Below, one piece after another: positions 44,934-53,616 of a stretch of 64,000 bases of DNA. The notes beneath the pieces were generated by a model, which made no database searches, was not told the DNA's origin, and saw only the letters and a list, made by a program, of their open reading frames with translations. The position numbers and the translations under genes were made by a program. This DNA is from Vibrio sp. JC009 (lineage in GTDB: Bacteria > Pseudomonadota > Gammaproteobacteria > Enterobacterales > Vibrionaceae): contig NZ_CP092106.1 of NCBI RefSeq assembly GCF_029016485.1, forward strand, positions 1,116,001 to 1,180,000. Direction: 5' to 3'. Each line of letters opens with the position of its first letter. The stretch's first letter is position 1.

Positions 44934-46332
44934 TCAACGACTTCTGACCATACCGACATTTGCCATTATGCTTGAGCACCATACCGTTATGCGTGATGTC
45001 ATTCGTGAGATGGATGAAGCGGGTGAGCCTTATGTGCGTGAAGCTAAATTTGTGGGCAGGCTGCACCATTATATGCAGGGTCAGAGCAAGGAGAAGCGTA
45101 AACAGCTGCGCACCGCCTTCTCGACAGATAACCTGCTTTCAGCGCATATTCTGGTGGATAAAGATGAGTTTGGTGGGGAGAGCCGGCTTATTTTTGACCG
45201 TTCGGTCATTGGTGTATTCCGGCTGTTTGACCGTAGCCTGTTTCAGGATTTAACCGATGTGGCGTTGAAAACTCAACTGGGCGGCATACGTCTGCTGCTT
45301 GGTCAGCTTGAATCGGGCTCGCTCTTGTTTAGCGATGTAGAGCTTGATTACAAAGAGCTGATAGACGAGCTGTTTCATCGCTTGAGTGAACTGCTGAACA
45401 GTATCCGTCTGAATCTGGTTAAAATGCAGATGATTAATCAGGAGCTGAGTGAAGCCAGTGAGCAGGCCGCTAAGGCCGATAATTCCAGGGCGTTTTCTGT
45501 TCTTCAGCGCGAATCCATCGAAAAAATATCTCACCTGTTGTCCCGGCATATTTTGCCGACACGCCAGTTTCTGGATGAAAAGAGCCGTTTGAAAGATGGC
45601 CCTAACCTGTTCGAATGTCTGCAAGGTTTGCGCCGTCTGTTTGAAAAGCATCAGGATCACCAACGCGCAACAGCAATGCTGAGGTATGAAGTGAGTTTTA
45701 ACAGCTTTCATTCTCAGATCAGTAAGGTTTCGCATTCGGTCGATCAGTTTTTAGCCCGTTCCAAAAAACGCCTTAAACAGTTTAACGCGATTGAAAATGC
45801 ATTTGCTGAACTTTCAGAAGCATTGGATGCGACTCGTCACAACCTCAAGCGCAGACAGATTGACGGTCAGTTTGCCCGTGACAACGGAGCCTTTATGGGC
45901 TTAATGCAGCAGCCAAGGCCGAAGGTTCTGCGTATCAGCAGCTCTGAAGCTTATCTGAACAATGTGGTGAGTGATATTGAAGCCAGAGTGTCCGATCAGA
46001 ATCTGTTTAAACAGAACCAGAATGTGGAGCTGGTTAGCTCCAAAGATGATTCCACCGAGCGCAGACTGGAGCGCGCAGAGCAGATTTATAATCTGGTCAG
46101 GCAGATGCAAATGACAGAGTATCAGGATCTGACGCTGGCCTTGCAGCGCCGGTTAAAAGAACATCTTCCGGGGTATCATTTTGTTGATCTGTTAGAAGGG
46201 CTCAACTTTGTGCTGCGCAGCAATGAGATGCTAGACGGGCATGCAGTAAAAGTGACCAACTTCCAGCGCCGCCTGGTACAGGATGAAACCGTTTATCTTT
46301 ATCGTAGAATTCGAACTGAGAGAGTGAAGTAA
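44926..46332 (+). CDS. MukF/MksF-like kleisin (JetA-like)
   Basis: This 468-residue protein starts at the ATG at 44926, with ggagagg just upstream; a TTG at 44914 is an alternative. It is helical, with a coiled-coil centre (KEKRKQLRTAF ... RDVIREMDEAG) and no enzymatic motif, fitting a kleisin that bridges the ATPase heads. Identity is assigned from position and helical composition together with its MksB- and MksE-like neighbours. It ends at the start of the following gene (TAATG). Confidence 0.7.
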   Translation: MSDQRLLTIPTFAIMLEHHTVMRDVIREMDEAGEPYVREAKFVGRLHHYMQGQSKEKRKQLRTAFSTDNLLSAHILVDKDEFGGESRLIFDRSVIGVFRLFDRSLFQDLTDVALKTQLGGIRLLLGQLESGSLLFSDVELDYKELIDELFHRLSELLNSIRLNLVKMQMINQELSEASEQAAKADNSRAFSVLQRESIEKISHLLSRHILPTRQFLDEKSRLKDGPNLFECLQGLRRLFEKHQDHQRATAMLRYEVSFNSFHSQISKVSHSVDQFLARSKKRLKQFNAIENAFAELSEALDATRHNLKRRQIDGQFARDNGAFMGLMQQPRPKVLRISSSEAYLNNVVSDIEARVSDQNLFKQNQNVELVSSKDDSTERRLERAEQIYNLVRQMQMTEYQDLTLALQRRLKEHLPGYHFVDLLEGLNFVLRSNEMLDGHAVKVTNFQRRLVQDETVYLYRRIRTERVK

Positions 46333-46898
46333 TGAATACGGCTTTTTCACAAATCAATATGGCAAAAAGCCAGCAGATATACGCCACCTTTGTGAACGGT
46401 AAGGTGATAACAAAGCAGGTGTACGATATCTACCAGCAGGCTTTTACAGACAGCCCCCTCTACACAGAGCTGTACACAAATCTTGATCACTTTACCCAGC
46501 TCTACCTGCACATTGGCTACAACCTTAACTTTAATGTTGAAGGTGAGTTTTTCTATATTAGCCGCAGTGAAGCCGAGGAAGATGCGGATACCAACGCAAC
46601 TAAGATCCAGGCGATGTTATTGATCATTGCGCGCTACTGGGTAGACAAAGGTTTTGACCTTGACGATCTGGCAACGCCTGTCATTGGCCTGGGCCGAACT
46701 GCTCTTGAAGAAATTGCAGAGCAAACTATTTACAATGATATCCGTCAGGCTATTGGAATAGAAAACTGGGATAAGGCAATAGCCTATCTTGCTGACAGGA
46801 ACTTCTTATATCTATGCGGTGATAAGCATTATGTTCTGAGCTCCGCAGGTATGCACTTTTTGAATTTGCATGTGGAGAAGTATTCCGAAGAGCTTTGA
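46332..46898 (+). CDS. MukE/MksE-like condensin subunit (JetB-like)
   Basis: The 188-residue protein overlaps the kleisin gene by one base. It has the winged-helix character expected of MukE/KITE subunits (EEIAEQTIYNDIRQAIGIENWDKAI). It completes the condensin set. Assignment is by context. Confidence 0.68.
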   Translation: MNTAFSQINMAKSQQIYATFVNGKVITKQVYDIYQQAFTDSPLYTELYTNLDHFTQLYLHIGYNLNFNVEGEFFYISRSEAEEDADTNATKIQAMLLIIARYWVDKGFDLDDLATPVIGLGRTALEEIAEQTIYNDIRQAIGIENWDKAIAYLADRNFLYLCGDKHYVLSSAGMHFLNLHVEKYSEEL

Positions 46899-47020
46899 TG
46901 TATTCAACTAGTATTTGATTGCTGGTAGTTTCATTGGTTTTCGCCGCGGTTATATGTCGGAACAAACCTCCGTTCATGACTAAACTAAATATATCAGTTG
47001 CATTCCGACCGGAGGAAGCC

Positions 47021-47539
47021 ATGACCAATATCCGAATTCTTCAGGGGGACATTACCCGCGCAAGTGTCAGCGCGATTGTGAATGCTGCAAACTCCAGAAT
47101 GCTGGGGGGAGGCGGTGTTGATGGTGCCATTCACCGGGCGGCGGGACCTAAGCTGCTTGAGGCCTGCTATCAGGTTCCGGAAGTGAATGGGGTGCGTTGT
47201 CCGGCTGGAGAGGCTCGGATCACTCCGGCGGGTGATCTGAATGCCGATTATGTGATTCATACTGTCGGGCCGATATATCATTCCGATCCGTCTCCGGCAG
47301 AAACTCTGGCTTCGGCTTACCGCTCTTCACTGTATCTGGCTCTGGAAAATGGGTGTGATTCTGTTGCATTTCCGGCTATTTCCTGTGGGGTGTATGGTTA
47401 TCCGCTGCATGAGGCGGCTCAGATTTCTCTGGATGTTTGCAGGGAGTCTAAGTTTAAGGATATCGATATTTATTTTTATCTTTTTGATCATGAGATTAAT
47501 CAGGTTTGGCAGAAAGCCTACGGTTATTCGGATGAGTAG
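47021..47539 (+). CDS. Macro-domain protein (YmdB-like)
   Basis: This 172-residue protein is a macro domain: IRILQGDITRASVSAIVNAANSRMLGGGGVDGAIHRAAG contains the substrate loop, and AFPAISCGVYGYP the second loop. YmdB-type proteins hydrolyse O-acetyl-ADP-ribose. The ATG at 47021 has ggagg six bases upstream; the longer frame from 46919 lacks one. It ends the accessory block. Confidence 0.85.
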   Translation: MTNIRILQGDITRASVSAIVNAANSRMLGGGGVDGAIHRAAGPKLLEACYQVPEVNGVRCPAGEARITPAGDLNADYVIHTVGPIYHSDPSPAETLASAYRSSLYLALENGCDSVAFPAISCGVYGYPLHEAAQISLDVCRESKFKDIDIYFYLFDHEINQVWQKAYGYSDE

Positions 47540-47587
47540 ATAGAAGAAGTCGCCACAACTACTCGTTTCATTTTTAGCTAAACAGTT

Positions 47588-47680
47588 CGTCATTCCCATG
47601 AAAATGGGAATCTGCTCAAGGCGTGTTGTAGAGTAAAAGGTTATTGCGGACTCTACAGCACCCAGCTTCGCTTTTTTTAT
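47588..47680. repeat. REP-like element, copy 1
   Basis: cgtcattcccatgaaaatgggaatct opens a palindrome-containing repeat that shares its layout with copies at 56104 and 56247. It ends with a T-rich segment. Confidence 0.5.
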
Positions 47681-47883
47681 GCTATTTTCCAGTGAGATCC
47701 ACCTGCCTAGCCACTTCTATTAAGCGTATCTTGCTTGCTCTAGTCTCTATTGTAGTGTGGAAATCTGTATCCCATTCAACTGACTAAATCTGCGCCTTTC
47801 CCATCTGGTATGTCAGTCGGTAATTCAGTATCTTGGTTAATAGATAATCATGATGATTACCAGGCGGAGCCAAGGGAGGGCGT

Positions 47884-47985
47884 ATGTATACCATTCAAAT
47901 GATGATTTGGGTATTGCTGCAGATGTGGGCGATCCTGTTCCTAAAGGAATTGCTGTTTGCGCCAATATCGACTGAAGAAGAGTGA
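47884..47985 (+). CDS. Possible short membrane peptide
   Basis: A 33-codon frame (MYTIQMMIWVLLQMWAILFLK, acidic tail) follows a strong Shine-Dalgarno (gggaggg seven bases upstream). Its hydrophobic centre could span the membrane. It might be a small protein, or a leader of the downstream cobalt operon. No family is recognised. Confidence 0.4.
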   Translation: MYTIQMMIWVLLQMWAILFLKELLFAPISTEEE

Positions 47986-48094
47986 TCAGCCATCCATTTA
48001 TTGGCAATAAATATCTATAGAACGGCGAGTATTTATCAGCTCAATCAGATTTATCAATACGCAAATCTGCCGTTACTTCAAAATTGATCGCAAT

Positions 48095-48260
48095 CAATTG
48101 TGACCAGAAATCGGTGTGCGATACTCCACAGACTTTATCTAGTGAGCCTTTGGGCTGAAAGTGAATCAGGTGAGAGTCCTGGACTGTACCCGCAACTGTA
48201 AATAGCATCGCCACTAACGAATGCCATAAGTCAGAACCTGCTAGATGTGAATTCATATTG
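48095..48260 (+). promoter_or_regulatory. Cobalamin riboswitch upstream of cbiM
   Basis: The core gaatcaggtgagagtcctgg (48170-48189) is followed by acccgcaactgtaa and then agtcagaacctgct at about 48230, matching the AdoCbl riboswitch core and B12 box. It lies about 90 bases before cbiM. High adenosylcobalamin should shut off cobalt uptake. Exact edges are approximate. Confidence 0.85.
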
Positions 48261-48350
48261 CTTACGATCTGGGCGGGAGCACTCAGAAGTGGTTTCTGAT
48301 AATTTCTCAAACTCTTCCCAGCGCAGTTCAGATATTTTGTCGGGGAAGAT

Positions 48351-48947
48351 ATGCATATTGTAGATGGCGTACTAAGTATGCCGGTTCTGGCTGCCGGAGC
48401 CGCAATCACTATTGGCGGATCATATCTCGGTCTGCGCCAGCTCACTGACAGCAAGATCCCACAGGCAGCAGTACTTGCAGCATGTTTCTTTGTGGCTTCT
48501 CTGGTTCATATTCCCATCGGGCCTTCCAGTGTTCACCTTATATTTAACGGATTGATCGGTCTTCTGTTGGGCTGGAGTGCTTTTCCCGTAGTTTTGATTG
48601 GTCTTGTTCTTCAGGCTGTATTCTTTGGCTTTGGTGGAATCCTGGTGCTTGGCGTCAACACCATGAATATTGCCGTTCCGGCGGTTTTAGTTGGTGTGCT
48701 TCTCAGACCTTATATGGATAAATGGTCACCTTCAGTGGTTGGCTTTCTGGCTGGCTTTGGCTCGGTATTTCTTACCAGCCTGATGGTTGCACTGGTGCTT
48801 GTACTGTCCGGTGATGTATTTATGAATAGTGCTTCTCTGGTTATTATCGCCCACTTGCCGCTGGCTGCACTGGAAGGTGTGATTTTCGCGTTTACATTAA
48901 AATTGCTTAAGAAAAGTCGCCCGGAACTAATGAGTGTCCGGGGTTAA
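48351..48947 (+). CDS. cbiM: Cobalt ECF transporter subunit CbiM
   Basis: The 198-residue membrane protein starts MHIVDGVLSMPVLAAGA, where the conserved His near the N-terminus binds the metal. It has about seven membrane segments. CbiM is the substrate-capture subunit of the cobalt importer. It is first in the operon, with ggggaag nine bases before the start and the B12 riboswitch upstream. Confidence 0.93.
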   Translation: MHIVDGVLSMPVLAAGAAITIGGSYLGLRQLTDSKIPQAAVLAACFFVASLVHIPIGPSSVHLIFNGLIGLLLGWSAFPVVLIGLVLQAVFFGFGGILVLGVNTMNIAVPAVLVGVLLRPYMDKWSPSVVGFLAGFGSVFLTSLMVALVLVLSGDVFMNSASLVIIAHLPLAALEGVIFAFTLKLLKKSRPELMSVRG

Positions 48948-48961
48948 GAGAGTTGTAGAAA

Positions 48962-49368
48962 ATGACTAAGTTATTATCAAAATTTGCCGGTTTAATGCTT
49001 CTTATTTTATGTACTCTAAGTGTGAGTTTATCGGCTTATGCTCACAAGATCCGTATGTCTGTGTATCCGGAAGAAAGTTATATCGAAGGTGAGGTTTATT
49101 TTGTTGGCGGTGCTAATCCAGCCGGGGCTGGCGTTAAAGTTCAGCTATTGAAAGACGGTAAAGTTGTCGGTACGGCAGTTGCTGATGAAGAAGGCTTCTT
49201 TACCATAGATCCTGTAGTGCCGGATTCCTATTCAGTTCGTGGCGATGGTGGTCAGGGCCACGTTGCTTACTATGAACTATGCACGATATTCTTGGCGGGA
49301 TAGGCTATATCCTTGGCCTGTTCGGGCTTCTGGTTCTGGTCAGAAACAGAAAAACGGCACAGGCATGA
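48962..49368 (+). pseudogene. CbiL/NikL-like accessory protein gene, frameshifted
   Basis: The first 105 codons encode a signal peptide, a His following it (YAHKIRMSVYP), and a carboxypeptidase-regulatory-like beta domain. After VAYYEL the frame ends with CTIFLAG at 49303. The expected C-terminal membrane helix continues in another frame from an ATG at 49279 (MHDILGGIGYILGLFGLLVL) and ends at 49368, overlapping the cbiQ start as ATGA. An internal deletion between the domains is the likely cause. In nickel/cobalt ECF systems this protein is the periplasmic accessory subunit. Confidence 0.65.
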
Positions 49369-50135
49369 TAGAAGGGGTTTTATCAGGCAACGTAAAAGCG
49401 GGCAGTGCTGAGTATGGACTAGCACATACCCGGATCCTGCTGGCGATATTTATGATCGTCGCTATTGTGCTGTCTGCTAATCCGCTCTCTTTTGCTGGTT
49501 ACTTTATTCTTGCCTGTCTGCTCTGGCTGAAAAGTCCTATGGGCTTTGCCACTGGCCTGAAGCGCCTGCTTATTATCGATAGCGTTGTACTGCTTACCAT
49601 TTTGCCTCTGCCTTTCAATTACGTCGGCGATCAGGTGATTCACTGGGGGCCTCTGGTACTTTCAGAGCCGGGAGTGGTTAAGGCGCAGGAGATCTTTTTC
49701 AAAGCTTCGCTTTCCGCCATGCTAATGATGACGCAGTGCAGCGGTATTTCCGGACTGGAACTGACTAAAGCGCTTTGTGTGCTCAGAGTGCCGACTAAGT
49801 TTATTCTGCTGCTGCAGTTTAGTATCCGCTATATCAGTGTGATGCAGCAGGAGATAGCAAGCATCCGCTCTGGAATGAAAGCACGCGGTCTGGGATGCGG
49901 CCCAAGGTTACATGTCTGGCGCAGCTACGGCTATATGTTTGGTATGCTGTTGGTAAGAGCGCTGGCACGGGCAGACCGTATCTGGCTTGCCATGAAGTGT
50001 CGTGGATACAGTGGTCATTTTCCCGTATCAAAAGGAGAACAGAGCCAGTTATTTGATCGCTCAGCAATGTTATTTCTGTTCCTGACGCTGGTGGTTTTCT
50101 CGATGGATATTTTGGCTGTCTGGCCCGTTAGATAG
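49365..50135 (+). CDS. cbiQ: Cobalt ECF transporter membrane subunit CbiQ
   Basis: This 256-residue protein has about six membrane segments and the coupling motif region ASIRSGMKARGLGCGP, followed by RADRIWLAMKCRGY, as in CbiQ. The ATG at 49365 is coupled to the tail of the preceding gene by ATGA. CbiQ links CbiM to the ATPase. Confidence 0.88.
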   Translation: MIEGVLSGNVKAGSAEYGLAHTRILLAIFMIVAIVLSANPLSFAGYFILACLLWLKSPMGFATGLKRLLIIDSVVLLTILPLPFNYVGDQVIHWGPLVLSEPGVVKAQEIFFKASLSAMLMMTQCSGISGLELTKALCVLRVPTKFILLLQFSIRYISVMQQEIASIRSGMKARGLGCGPRLHVWRSYGYMFGMLLVRALARADRIWLAMKCRGYSGHFPVSKGEQSQLFDRSAMLFLFLTLVVFSMDILAVWPVR

Positions 50136-50155
50136 TGATTTTTGGAAAAGATTAA

Positions 50156-50821
50156 GTGAATAAACTGATAGAGCTGAAAGGTATCTCCTACCAGCGTTCA
50201 AACGGACAACAGTGTGCCGACGCATTAGACTTTTCCCTGAGCAAAGGGGACAGGGTCGCCATTACCGGCAGTAACGGCAGCGGAAAGAGTACGCTTTTAC
50301 AGATAATTCTCGGACTGCTTCAGGATGTGAAAGGTGAAGTGATTCTGTTCGGGAATAGCTGCAAGTCGGATAAAGAGTTTGCAAAGTTCCGCACCCGGTT
50401 AGGTCTGGTGTTTCAGGACCCGGATGATCAGCTGTTTTCTCCTACGGTGATAGAAGATGTCTGCTTTGGCCCCATCAATCAGGGGTACAACCAGAAAGAA
50501 GCGGAAGAGATGTCGATGAAAACCCTCAAAGATCTGGGTATTGAGCATCTGGCTCACAGCGTAAGTTACCGCCTTTCCGGCGGTCAGAAAAGACTTGCTG
50601 CACTGGCGAGTGTGCTGGTAATGAAGCCGGAAGTGCTGTTGCTTGATGAGCCCACCAACGGCCTTGATGACAAAAACTACCAGCTGTTTATCGACATAGT
50701 AAACCGGGTAAATTTGCCTATTATTCTTGTCAGCCATGACGAGAAACTTCGCAAAACGCTGACTGATACGGAATATCGTCTGCACGAAGGAAAACTGATT
50801 TTAGAACAACAACCGGCCTAA
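50156..50821 (+). CDS. cbiO: Cobalt ECF transporter ATPase CbiO
   Basis: The 221-residue ABC ATPase has Walker A GSNGSGKST at 38-46, the Q-loop in LVFQDPDDQLF, the signature LSGGQKR and Walker B VLLLDEPTNG. The start is GTG at 50156. It is slightly shorter than typical CbiO. It powers cobalt import with CbiM and CbiQ. Confidence 0.9.
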   Translation: MNKLIELKGISYQRSNGQQCADALDFSLSKGDRVAITGSNGSGKSTLLQIILGLLQDVKGEVILFGNSCKSDKEFAKFRTRLGLVFQDPDDQLFSPTVIEDVCFGPINQGYNQKEAEEMSMKTLKDLGIEHLAHSVSYRLSGGQKRLAALASVLVMKPEVLLLDEPTNGLDDKNYQLFIDIVNRVNLPIILVSHDEKLRKTLTDTEYRLHEGKLILEQQPA

Positions 50822-50837
50822 AGCTGAGAGAGAAAAA

Positions 50838-51677
50838 ATGAAAAGATTAAGACATTACACTCAGGGAACCGCGATAGTACTGAGTTGCTTTGGCTCAGTG
50901 GTTGAACAGAAACGTTACAACGAACTGCAGCGCAAAGTGGAAGAGCGCTATCCGAACTGCGAAGTGAGAATCGCTGTGAGTTCGCGCATGGTAACCAAAA
51001 AGCTGGCAGCAAGCGGTGAAGAGTATCTGAACCTGCCGTCTGTGCTTGCGGCGCTGGATCTGGAAGGCTATCAGCGCATTCTGGTGGTTTCCTGCTATCT
51101 GTTCCCGACAGATGAACATAAGCAGGTAGAGTTGATTGTTGAGGGTTTCCGAAACTTCTCGCTTTCCGCTATCGAATACACTCCGGCGATTATTCACCAT
51201 ACGCACAGAGCGAATGATCTGCTTTCTGCGCTAAACGGACGCTTTGAAACCGGCAGTGATATTAACCTGTTTATCCATCACGGTGCACCATATCTGGACA
51301 ACGCCGGGCATCAGGCAATCAGCTACTGCGATACTCTGCTTTCACAGCTTTCAGAGAAAAACATCTCCTGTTCACTGGAAGGCGCAATGCCGTTCGATCT
51401 GCTTGTAACGGCTCTGAAGAGAAGAATAGAGCAGGGTGAAAGCGATGCTAAACCTCAGCTAAGAATCATCCCAATGCTGCTGGTATCGGGTAATCACTTT
51501 ATCAAAGATATGACAGAGATTAAGGCTCAGCTTTCCGAGCTTTGTGATGTGGCAATCGCAGAAGGTGAGAAGGGTGAAGCGTTTAACCTGCTTTCTCTGC
51601 CTGAGCTGACGGATATTATCTTCACTCAGATTGAGCAGGGACTGGTAAGACTGAAAACTCCGCCAGAGGAGTGTTAA
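50838..51677 (+). CDS. cbiK: Sirohydrochlorin cobaltochelatase CbiK
   Basis: The 279-residue protein inserts cobalt into sirohydrochlorin in anaerobic B12 synthesis. The metal-site residues expected from Salmonella CbiK are present in order: H147/H148 in IHHGAP, E181 in LEGAMPF and H220 in SGNHFIKDM. It is the last gene of the operon and starts 17 bases after cbiO. Confidence 0.87.
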   Translation: MKRLRHYTQGTAIVLSCFGSVVEQKRYNELQRKVEERYPNCEVRIAVSSRMVTKKLAASGEEYLNLPSVLAALDLEGYQRILVVSCYLFPTDEHKQVELIVEGFRNFSLSAIEYTPAIIHHTHRANDLLSALNGRFETGSDINLFIHHGAPYLDNAGHQAISYCDTLLSQLSEKNISCSLEGAMPFDLLVTALKRRIEQGESDAKPQLRIIPMLLVSGNHFIKDMTEIKAQLSELCDVAIAEGEKGEAFNLLSLPELTDIIFTQIEQGLVRLKTPPEEC

Positions 51678-51737
51678 GCACTTAGGCAAACTTTCATAGC
51701 TAAACGGTGTAAACGTTTTCACTTTAATGGTATAAAG

Positions 51738-51771
51738 AAGCCTGTTCTGGATTCCCTGACAGGCTTTTTTT
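51738..51771 (+). terminator. Rho-independent terminator of the cbi operon
   Basis: aagcctgt and acaggctt form an 8-base stem, followed by a run of T that ends at the start codon of the next gene. Confidence 0.85.
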
Positions 51772-53616
51772 ATGTCTGAGACACTGATACCTAATATTGA
51801 ACTCTTTATTTCGGCAATTGACCCTTTTAGCAGGCTGCCTCAGGCACTGCTGGATCGCGTTACTTCAACAATCAAAATCATCTATCTGGCAAAAGATGAA
51901 GTCATTCCTCCGGCAAAATCGGAAGATGACAAGTATCTGTACATTGTCAGAACCGGTGCGGTGGAGCAGCGGTTAAGTGATGGTGCGTTAAGAGGGCGAC
52001 TGGAAGAGGAGGATGTATTTGGTTTTAGTCTGTTTTCCGACTCTGAAACCCGCTATGAAGTAAAAGCGATGGATAACTCTCTGCTGTATCTGGTGCCTTC
52101 AGAAACCATTTACCATATTCAGCAGCAGTATCCGGAATATGCCGAGCACTTTACCGCGAAGCCTGAAGACCGGATTCGTTCAGCGGTTGAATCTACCTGG
52201 AGTGACTTAAATAGCAGCTCCTTTTTCAATACGGTGGGGCAGGTAGCCAGTCAGCGCTTTACTCAGGTTGAGCAGAATAAATCTATCCGCGAACTTGCTC
52301 AGATTATGCGGGAAGAGAAAACCCGTTGTGCCATGATACTGGACAACGGGCAGCTTACCGGTGTAATGACGGATGCCGATATGACCTACCGGGTCGTTGC
52401 CGAAAATCTGGATACGGACCAGCCCATTCACAGCATAATGAGTCCGGCACCTACCACTATTTCCCCTGACCAGACCGTCTTTGAGGCGGCAATTGCTATG
52501 ATGGAGCAGCATATTAAGCACCTGCCAGTGGTGAAAGATGGTCAGGTAATTGCACTGCTTTCCCTGCATCAGTTATTTCAGAATCACAGAATGCAGGCGA
52601 TTTATCTGATCGACAAAATTAAGAAATCCAGAAATGAGGAAGAGCTTGCCAGCTTTATGCATGAGCGTGACCGGATTTTTCAGGAACTGGCGAATGATAA
52701 GGTTCCGGCGGATCTGATTAGCACGATTCTGAGTACCATTATGGATGCGGTGAACCAACGTCTTATCGATATTGCCATTGAACGCCTTGGGCCTGCACCC
52801 TGCGAATTTGCCTGGATTGTTTCCGGATCTCATGCCCGCAAAGAAGCGCATATTCTTTCCGATCAGGACAGCGGCATCATTATGTCTAACGGTGCCACGC
52901 CAGGTGATAAGTTCTACTTCCGTCATCTGGCGATGATAGTGACAAAAGGCATGGCTCAGTGTGGTTACGAGCTCTGCTCCGGCAAGTTTATGGCTGTGAC
53001 GCCAAAGTGGTGTCAGCCATTGTCGGTATGGCAGGAGTACTATAAAAAATGGATTAAAAGTCCGGAATATGAGCGCCTGCTGAACCTGAGTGTATTTCTG
53101 GATATCAGAGTCATCTACGGTAAAAAAGAGTTTGGTGACACCCTTTCACAGGGTTTTAAAGAAATGACGTCACAGCGTCACTTTCTTGCTAAGTTGATCA
53201 GAGATGCCGCTGAAAACCGGACACCTTTAGGCGTATTCCATAACCTTGTATTAACCAAAAACGAGAACAATGAGAAAGCGTTGAATATTAAGCGTTATGG
53301 GATAAATATCATTGTAGATTTAGCCCGTATATTCGCTTTGTCTGCAAAATCGGATGCCTGTAATACGCGCGAAAGGCTGATTGAAGCTCATAAGGCTGAC
53401 CTGATAACAGAAGCCACATTAAAAAATGTTCTCAGTGCCTATAATTTCCTGAACAGTTTCCGCTATTCCTATCAGGTTGACCGCCTGAATAAAGGCGAGA
53501 TCCCGGACAACAACATCAACCCGGACTACTTCGGCAGTTTTGAGCGCAAACATATCAAGGATGCATTCCGCCTTATTGATGACTGGCAGCAGTCGGCCAA
53601 AATGAGGTTTAACTGA
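51772..53616 (+). CDS. CNMP-CBS-DUF294 nucleotidyltransferase-like protein
   Basis: The 614-residue protein has a cyclic-nucleotide-binding-like domain (about 10-130), a CBS pair (about 170-280; RCAMILDNGQLTGVMTDADM), and a DUF294 putative nucleotidyltransferase with GSHARKEAHILSDQDSGI (about 352-369), then a C-terminal helical domain. These proteins are found with DnaQ-like exonucleases, as here, with overlap of one base. The ATG directly follows the terminator T-run and has no clear Shine-Dalgarno. Confidence 0.85.
   Translation: MSETLIPNIELFISAIDPFSRLPQALLDRVTSTIKIIYLAKDEVIPPAKSEDDKYLYIVRTGAVEQRLSDGALRGRLEEEDVFGFSLFSDSETRYEVKAMDNSLLYLVPSETIYHIQQQYPEYAEHFTAKPEDRIRSAVESTWSDLNSSSFFNTVGQVASQRFTQVEQNKSIRELAQIMREEKTRCAMILDNGQLTGVMTDADMTYRVVAENLDTDQPIHSIMSPAPTTISPDQTVFEAAIAMMEQHIKHLPVVKDGQVIALLSLHQLFQNHRMQAIYLIDKIKKSRNEEELASFMHERDRIFQELANDKVPADLISTILSTIMDAVNQRLIDIAIERLGPAPCEFAWIVSGSHARKEAHILSDQDSGIIMSNGATPGDKFYFRHLAMIVTKGMAQCGYELCSGKFMAVTPKWCQPLSVWQEYYKKWIKSPEYERLLNLSVFLDIRVIYGKKEFGDTLSQGFKEMTSQRHFLAKLIRDAAENRTPLGVFHNLVLTKNENNEKALNIKRYGINIIVDLARIFALSAKSDACNTRERLIEAHKADLITEATLKNVLSAYNFLNSFRYSYQVDRLNKGEIPDNNINPDYFGSFERKHIKDAFRLIDDWQQSAKMRFN

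Larger units (their letters stand above)
47540..48060. other. Intergenic region with one repeat copy and one short gene
   Basis: The first part has a REP-like repeat copy (47588-47680, listed separately). The rest carries the short gene at 47884 and the start of the cbiM leader. No tRNA or terminator is seen. Confidence 0.5.

Noticed and set aside
42560..46110. Several minus-strand frames inside the condensin genes
   Set aside because: They are antisense shadows of the large coding genes with no ribosome-binding sites.
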